NCBI GenBank assembly: GCA_029962745.1
Contig: CM057160.1
Location: forward strand, 2,580,901 to 2,644,900
DNA from: Echinometra lucunter
Lineage: Eukaryota; Echinodermata; Echinoidea; Camarodonta; Echinometridae
Length of the DNA stretch: 64,000 nt
Reading direction: 5' to 3'
Under the pieces are notes generated by a model. That model was not told where the DNA came from, made no database searches, and saw only the letters and a program-made list of their open reading frames with translations. Both the position numbers and the translations under genes were made by a program. Within the stretch, counting starts at the first letter, position 1, and the number at the start of each line of letters is the position of its first letter. Positions 57,273 to 64,000 of this stretch are shown piece after piece.

Positions 57273-57650
57273 TACACACTGAGAAAACGGTTCAAATTTG
57301 CACCCTTAAAATGCAAAACCGGGAGCTCCTTTATTGGTGCACCATTGCACCACAGAAGCATTATGCACCATTAAGGGTGCAGTGAGCTACATTTTACACC
57401 CCTAGGGGTGCAGAGTTATACCCTTTAGGGAAGGTGCAAATTTGTACCATTTTGGATGCAAAATTTCTGCACCCTTTAAGGTGCAATTTAAGCATGTTAT
57501 GGGTGCAGATGGGCATTTCCGGGTGCAAACAAGTACAACAGGGTGCATCTTTGCACGTTTTTCATGTAGGGTGCAAGACTGCATCCATAAAGGTGCTGCT
57601 ATTATTGCAATTTGCGTGCAAAATTGCACCTTCTTTTCTTAGAGTGTACA
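57273..57650. mobile_element. GGTGCAAA-rich MITE, near complete
   Basis: It begins TACACACTGAGAAAACGGTT and ends TTTTCTTAGAGTGTA, with internal GCACC/GGTGC inversions. It is the second such element upstream of paralog 6. Confidence 0.65.
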
Positions 57651-57699
57651 GTCCATAGGGCTTCATAGTAACTGCGCTATATAAATGATCTAATTATTA

Positions 57700-57880
57700 T
57701 CATTCACCGGATTTGAGAGGTGTCTTGTTTTATGATGATCAGATGATGATGATGATAATGATAATAATTAATGATAATAACAATAATGATGATAAAATTA
57801 ATAATCATTTTCATCATCATCATCATTATAATCATCAAAGTAATAGTTTTAAGTATACTCTGGGAAGCCTCGTCACCCTA
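57700..57880 (-). mobile_element. SINE fragment with GAT/AAT microsatellite tail
   Basis: Triplet repeats at 57735-57830 are followed by TAGTTTTAAGTATACTCTGGGAAGCCTCGTC, shared (imperfectly) with the second SINE family at 17962 and 26000; the tRNA-like head is missing. Confidence 0.5.
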
Positions 57881-58074
57881 GTGATGTTGCGGAACGTTTT
57901 TAGAGGGGGGGGGGGGCTGACAAAAAAACAGGCGGGATCCTGAAGCCCTTGGGTTTTTATGGTTTTGTGAGATATATTGTTCAATTTTCATATATATATA
58001 TATATATATTTAAATTCTGAGCGGGAATTGCATGGGGCTTCCCAGCCCCCCCCCCCCCCCCCCCCCTCCCTCTC

Positions 58075-58490
58075 CGGGCTCCCGAAGCACCGGTAAAAAA
58101 ATGTAAATGAGAGGACTGAAAGAGATGCACAAAAAAGGTTACATTTTGGAAAACTTTTGCGGCGATTCCGTATTTGAAAAACAAAAAACAAGAAAGAAAT
58201 ACATTTTTATTTTCAAATTTAAGTTAGTTTATTTCACATTCATTCATAACATACACCATACAAAGATAACATGTTTATATTTACAAGCATTTAACATTTT
58301 CACGATATCAAACGGCCAATTTAGAGCTTGGCATACTTTCTTTTACCCACGAAGGCGCTGCCTTGTGGAACCAGCTACCATTATTCTGCTATAGATGCCT
58401 TCCCTATTTTTAAATATGCCTTGGCTGACTTATTTATAAGAGACTTGTTTGAAAATAAATGATTTTATCCTGTGTCTGTTCTTTATTTCT
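58075..58490. repeat. Segment duplicated at 44870-45330
   Basis: See the shared GAGAGGACTGAAAGAGATGC and TTTTGCGGCGATTC blocks. It follows a C-tract at 58045-58066. Confidence 0.65.
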
Positions 58491-58662
58491 GGTTCTATAC
58501 CTCCTTGATTTTGTCTTTAATGTCTAGCATGGTGGTATGATATATATTTTCCCTAATCATATGTGTTTTAATAAGAAAAAGCCTTCGTATTGCCATGTAT
58601 GTATATAATGTATGTAAGAAGAACTAGTGAACATGGAAATCTTTGTTTCTTTGAGTGAAATC

Positions 58663-58825
58663 CAGGGCCCTGTCTTAGAAAGAGTTGCGATTGATTCAAA
58701 TCAATCTCAATTTGAGATTGATCTCATTTGTGTACTTAAGAACTTAAGAGATAGGAGATGAGATCTATCTCAACCTGAGATTGATCTGAATCAGTTGACG
58801 CAACTCCTTATAAGACGGGGCCCTG
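58663..58825. mobile_element. 163-bp hairpin MITE (CAGGGCCCTGTCTTA ends)
   Basis: Ends CAGGGCCCTGTCTTA and TAAGACGGGGCCCTG pair, as do inner ATTGATTCAAATCAATCTCA segments. Confidence 0.7.
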
Positions 58826-58948
58826 TATACTAACATTCTATGAGGGGAGGAATTACAGCCTATATAGCATCAGATTGGGGCACAAAATGCAAATTGATCC
58901 CTTTTATAAGAAAAGTAATTATCATCGGCGTTGGTTAAATTACTTAAA

Positions 58949-58975
58949 TGCCAGCGAGCGAAGTGAGCGAGCGTT
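58949..58975. repeat. GCGAGCGAAGTGAGCGAGC motif
   Basis: Same motif as at 24470, 39810 and 49513, here in the 3' flank of paralog 7, followed by a C/T-rich stretch. Confidence 0.6.
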
Positions 58976-59241
58976 CCTCGATTTTCGATTTTCCCTTTCC
59001 TTGTTTTCCCTTTTTCTTTTCAGTTTCCTTTTCCTTTCTTTACTTTTTCATTTTCCTTTTTTTTTGCCAGCCGATGGGGGATGTCCCTTCCCCCGTAGAT
59101 ATGCTACTACTAACAAACAAAGGGAAAAGAAGCGAGAGGCTCTTTAGATTTTGGAGTGTTTTTTCTGTTGTTTTTTTTTTTAACTACCCCTTCGCCAAGG
59201 ATCTCTGCCCTTGCACATGTTGCATGCTTCTGGCTCCTGCC

Positions 59242-61939
59242 TTACATGAGTTCAGACAAGATATGAACCTGTGGCATCATGGGAAGTTGGCTGACAGCTC
59301 TCACAGTGAAACCTTTCCCCTCCAGTAACTTCCTGATACGGCCTTTCCCCCACATCGCTCCTAAAGCCAAAGAGTCTGGGAAGTTGTATGACATGGGTAG
59401 GCAGTAGAATAGGCTGTCAGTGTAGATAAACGACGCAGCAGGATTTCCCAGGTTGTCGGCATGTTTTGATTCGGCATCTATCTCGATAATAGACATGATT
59501 CCGCCTTTCTTGATCACTCGCTTTACCTCTTCAATGATCACGTCTGGTCGAGGTGTGTCGTGCAGGACGTTGAAGAAGAAGACGTAGTCGAATGTCGATG
59601 TCCAGTCGTCAGGCATCGATGTAGCGTCGGCGCAGACGTACGTCAAGTTCTTCAGTCCATGCAAGGTTGCTTCCTTCATGGCCCAATCCACGTTAGTCTG
59701 ATCTATGTCAAGTCCGGAGAAATGGCTGTTGGGAAAATGCTGGGCCAAGTTTTTCACCGCTGCACCACGACCGCATCCGACATCGAGCATCCGAATTCCA
59801 GTCTCTGAAATTTGAACAGTGTTTTGATTGTCTGAGTGACAGCAAAAATATAGCACTTTCTCACGACAGGTTTGGCGTCACATAAATTCCTTCAAAGGAT
59901 GTGACATTGATACCAGTTTTTCTTTGTAGAGAGCATCGAAATGTCTCCCTCACATTACAGAGCCTAGCTTGGTCAGTGAGCAGTGATCTTGGTGATTATC
60001 GATATATATATATATACCACTTACTGATTGGCTGCATAAGCCTGTGTCGTTTCTCTGAAGGTTCAAAATTCTGCAAATGAAATAGTGTCCGTAATTCCGA
60101 AATGAAAAAAGGGGGATGACGGGGGGGGGGGGGGGGGCATAATTAACAAAAATAATAATAGGGTTCGTAAAGCATGAAGTGAAACGGTTCTTAATTCTAA
60201 AAAGGGAAATGGGTTCATAATTCTGAAAACGAAAAGGAATCACAATTTTGAAGGTTTGAAATTCTAAAAATTCAATAGAATCTAGGTATAGACCAATTTC
60301 ACCTCCGGTTTATGCATTTGGCCCTCTATCGGCGACGTCATTGCTTCGTTGGGCAAGCGCGCTGACCGCGATTGGCTCTGTGTACAAAATGAATGTAAGA
60401 TATGAGATATGCCCCGTTATTGTTCAATTTACTTTATTCTAGATCAATAAAATAAAGCATGGATACATGGGTAGATGAAGTAAGACAATGGTCATATATG
60501 AAGGATGAAGGTATGATGTATTTTTATACTTTCGATGGTTTTTCAACTTAGTTTTGTCAGTAAAAGTTCGATTGCAGCATAGAAGCCGTAGTAAACGGGA
60601 GCCCTAAATCTTACCCTGTTTACAAAGTCATGTTTTCACTCATTAAATTTTACGCCAAAGTACATAATGCTAATGTTTCTTGACTTCAAAGTCCTTTCTG
60701 TTGATGTTTTTACCCACTGGCGACGAATTCCTTCACATTGCTTACGGAAACCTGTGTAGGGAGTACGGCTTCTCACACAAACAGGCTTCAGAAGTCAAAA
60801 GCGAGTGAATTTCGCACTCAGTTAGCTTCCAATTTTTAAACTTTCTCTAATTCTTGTGGCATTTGAGCACCGCACAGCTGCGACCTGAACTTCCCTGATA
60901 ATTTCTCATTGCAAATATTTAAATAAATCTGCATATACTGGTCAAAATAGACAAAAAATCGAACGAATGTACATAACGCGCTATTGACTTGTGTACTATA
61001 AAAGTTGGAGCGCCCACCGCAGTATGTCGAACTGTGTCGAACAGTCTGCTGCCCTCTTGCGTTGTGAAATTGGTCTATAGGAACAGATGATTCCCTTACC
61101 TAATCTTGATTTGATCTCGGATTGCGAGGGAATGAAGTCTTGAACGAAGCAGTGGTTGAACCACGGCTCGCCGTAACTGTCGTTATATTCCTGGTAATTC
61201 GGAGCCATGGAAAATGTAAGACCTGGAATAACATATCAGCATAATAAACTATGATTGGACGCTGCCTCATGATCTGTAACCATGATGACGAATGGTAAAC
61301 CGGTATTCTTTTTCGTATTTTTAGAAGAGGGGCTTGAACTATTACTACTGTAAAAAAACCTCAACAACAAAAAACAACAATCTGATATTTTAGTCTCATC
61401 AAATTGGCGATGTTCAGAGCATGAATGAACTCAACAGAACCTGCTACAGGCATGATGATAGGCATTAGTTTGAAGAAGGGAATTTTCAAAATCCGAATGG
61501 CGAATGACAAGCTACAGCAGGACCGAGAGAGAATGTTTTTCCATAAAATGCATCGCATGTCTTAAGACATTAAAGACACTGAACCTTAAAATGTGGAATC
61601 AGCTCCACATCAAATTGGTTGGAACTGCTAACTGTCTCAGTTTCTGTTGTACGTTTATCGGCGTGTTATTCTGCATAAATTCATAATTAAAGGGAAATCA
61701 GTAGTATTTCATCATGATGCCGCCTACCTCTTGGTCCATCTTTCTTGATAACTTCGAGCATCTTGTTGAAAACCTCACTAGCGATTGGTACTCCTATGGA
61801 GCAGTCGGCTCCCTGGCCGGACATCGTCCCTGATCGGAAGCTATCAACACGGTGTGGCGGTAGATGATACTTCTCTGTTACAGGATCGAGATCGACGATG
61901 TAGGCCGTAGTCATCGCTCCCAGCCATTCACGGACGTAC
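59242..61939 (-). CDS. Rv2258c-like SAM methyltransferase paralog 7, exons 2-4 (exon 1 not in window)
   Basis: Exons 61728-61939, 61100-61222 and 59242-59804 (212, 123, 563 bp) are open, in phase and end TAA. The catalytic motifs are LDVGCGRG, SGLDID, YVCADAT and FDYVFFFNVLHDT; the C-terminus is HILSELM. It is the most diverged intact copy, with YQEYNDSYGEPWF in exon 3 and NVDWAMKEATLHGLKN in exon 4. No exon 1 is found between 61940 and 64000, although sequence near 63530-63640 resembles the intron 1 flank of other copies, so exon 1 may lie beyond the window. Intron 3 carries the element at 60287-61079. Confidence 0.87.
60287..61079. mobile_element. DNA element with TATAGACCAATTTCAC ends, 793 bp, in intron 3 of paralog 7
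   Basis: 16-bp inverse ends TATAGACCAATTTCAC and GTGAAATTGGTCTATA are perfect; the outer TA may be the target duplication. An ATG at 60459 opens a short frame (MDTWVDEVRQWSYMKDEG) followed by a GTATGATG donor-like site, possibly a remnant first exon. No transposase is seen. Confidence 0.75.
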
Positions 61940-62025
61940 CTGCCATGATTAAAAATGCATGTATGATACAGGTATAGGCCTAGCCTATCGTTTTCCTACG
62001 AAAATCCTGCTCGACTGAGTGGTGC

Positions 62026-62575
62026 GTGCCGGGGGGGGGGGGGTACTCGACCCCAAAAGTGGTAGGTATGTGCCGCGGGCGAGACAAAAAACGGGGGCTT
62101 TGGAACGGGCTTATTGTGAAAAGGAGGGTCTTCGGAACGGGCTTCGGAACTACAAATGTTTGTGAAAACGGGGGTCTTTGGAACGGTTCGCCTGCGTGTG
62201 AGTGCGTATGTATCCCTATGGAACGGGCATACGTGCATGCAGCTAGCCCGGCGGCACGGCCGCCGGGTGCGCTCGCGCAGAGGCGATGGTCGGACAGCGC
62301 TCTGCGGGCCGCTTTTCACCAAAAATGCAGCTCATTGTAGCGGATCAATGCGGCCGGAACGGCGTGACGAAAAACATGCGAAGCTTAGGAACGGATTTCT
62401 CTCTTCTTTTTTCTCGATGAGAAGAAAATGCTATGCTTTGGAACGGCTTTCTTTGTTCTTTTTCTCAATAAGGTAAAAATGCTATGCTTTAGAACGGAAA
62501 TTTGCGTGTAAAAATGGGGGTCTTCTCCGCGGCACATACCCACCACGCATTATATACTGAGTGCCCCCCCCCCCG
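62026..62575. repeat. Dispersed repeat with G/C-tract ends, inverted copy of 51023-51415
   Basis: It starts and ends in long G or C tracts next to GTGCGTG. Internally it repeats GGAACGG and TTTGGAACGG many times. Open frames here are repeat-derived. Confidence 0.6.
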
Positions 62576-62944
62576 GGGGGGTGCGTGTAAGCTACTCAAC
62601 ATGAAATACGAGCGAGTCTAAGCTGCTGTTTTCCATATATTTACCGACCACATTTCAGTATATAATATACTCTACAATATTGGGACAACCTACTGTAAGA
62701 GCTAGTTTAGACGCTACAAAATTATGAAGTTACGTGATACGTTCGGTGTCGATTTGTGTTCACAATACTTCTTGGTGTTAAACGTATATAGGGGAAACCA
62801 ATGTTACCAAAAGATAACATTGCATAAATTATGATGCTTCTTTGCTTGCTGCATGCCAAATATAGGGGGAAACCAAAAATTTCCAAAAGATATGATCCTA
62901 GGCCTTGTGACCTTATTCTGTACGTATGCACGTAGGCCCTATCA

Positions 62945-63452
62945 TAACCCCACACACATCTATAGACAGCGCCGAAAAGCCGTCAGTTTGGTTCGCTTAT
63001 TTTTCTCACATTAGTTCCATAATGTTGAAAATTGTGCTTATATGTACTCAACAACTCTCAGGCCAACCAACCAACCCTCTGAAAATGATTCGGAAGATAA
63101 AAGATACGATTTTCTTGTCCTGTGAAAATGAACCCGTGTTGCAGTGTCCATTCCGCAAATCGAAAAACAATGTGTGCATGCGCAGAGCAACATGACTATT
63201 CATATTTTGGAGCGCGGTACGTTCGATCAAAATTATTGAATATGCATAAAGACGACAAGATCGGTTGAAGAAAATCATATCTTTTTTCTTCCAAATCATT
63301 TTCAGAAGAGAATTGCAGAGGGTCTGCTGGTTGGCCGGAGAGTTGGTGAGTACATTATAAGCACAATTTTTCAAATTTTGAACTAATGTGAGAAAAATAA
63401 GCGAACCGAAATGACGGCTTTTCGGCGCTGTCAATGTGTGTGGGGCTAGCCC
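62945..63452. mobile_element. Foldback element with ~165-bp arms
   Basis: 62945-63110 (CCCCACACACATCTATAGAC, GACAGCGCCGAAAAGCC) pairs in inverse with 63268-63452. The inner loop is about 160 bp. Confidence 0.7.
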
Positions 63453-64000
63453 TGTCATTGTAAATGATGTTTCTTTGGTTGCATGCCTGAAAATACGCTT
63501 CCACCGCTCCCTACTGACCCACCCCCTCCCAGTCCCCTCAAATAAAATCCTGGATCTGCTAGTGATCAGCTGTGAGCGCAGCTGAGGTGAAATTGGGCGT
63601 GGCATGTGTATAAATCCTCGTCCCCATGACATGCATGATGTACCCGCTCGCGCGTGTGTGTATATACTGTATAATATATATATATATATATATAGGCGAT
63701 AAGAACGCGATACGGAAAGGAAGTATTGTTGCTTTTTTTTTTTTTTTTTTTTTTTTTTTGCTAACGATGATCGAATTCGATAAATTTATTTAGGCTGATC
63801 AAGGAGTTTCCAGAGCTGGCAAACATATGTCAGGCATTTGCTTAACTGGAACTATTTATATTTAAGAATCCACTGTTAAGTTTCATTTTTTACCTTGTAC
63901 GATGCATACTTTGTATTCTGTTTATATTATGTTGGAAATGGAAAATAAACGAAATGAACGAATGAACTGGATCTTCCTTGCAGATGCGTAGACAAAAGAT
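63453..64000. other. Window end: intron-1-like flank, (TA)n, poly-T and possible retrotransposon tail
   Basis: 63530-63640 resembles intron 1 of the methyltransferase copies (CTAGTGATCAGCTG). Then come (TA)n at 63660-63697 and T25 at 63735-63759. 63930-63970 (GGAAAATAAACGAAATGAAC) looks like a LINE 3' tail. No exon is recognised. Confidence 0.45.

Overview
This is a repeat-rich animal nuclear scaffold. Spliced genes, GT-AG introns, tRNA-derived SINEs, many miniature inverted-repeat transposons (MITEs) and long G/C homopolymers all point that way. The repeat style and gene content suggest an echinoderm, most likely a sea urchin; this is inference, as no marker fixes the species. A 500-N assembly gap covers 13501-14000.

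Region 1 (1-9.3 kb, + strand): the last three exons of a prenylcysteine oxidase (PCYOX1-like) gene lie at 2784-2964, 7057-7268 and 8261-9054, with AATAAA at 9273. The N-terminal FAD-binding exons lie upstream of the window. Its introns hold partial duplicates of one exon's 5' part, a large foldback element, and a 59-bp minisatellite that copies an exon-intron junction eight times.

Region 2 (9.3-13.5 kb): no gene seen. It is a patchwork of MITEs, including piggyBac-like copies with intact TTAA duplications.

Region 3 (14-62 kb, mostly - strand): a cluster of paralogous four-exon genes for a two-domain S-adenosylmethionine methyltransferase (winged helix plus Rossmann fold, Rv2258c-like). Coding exon lengths are 191, 212, 123 and 563 bp wherever a copy is intact. 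Two copies are complete (20915-23411 and 28500-37661, each 362 codons plus stop). Two are partial: 14358-16975, cut by the gap, and 59242-61939, lacking exon 1 in the window. Three are broken: 46310-56714, 43652-44197 and a divergent + strand copy at 41703-42600. Copies arose partly by tandem duplication of a block of about 8 kb, seen in matching 3' flanks, SINEs and upstream MITEs.

Two methyltransferase introns hold large mobile elements. Intron 3 of the 28500-37661 gene carries a foldback element, itself interrupted by a 5.03-kb element with 1.83-kb terminal inverted repeats, a 6-bp target duplication and a C2H2 zinc-finger gene; it looks like a Polinton-like deletion derivative. Intron 2 of the broken 46310-56714 copy carries a 7.67-kb element with ACGT-rich ends and a decayed DUF4806-like gene. 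Paralogous introns give the empty site for each.

Region 4 (62-64 kb): no gene seen; inverted repeats and simple repeats.
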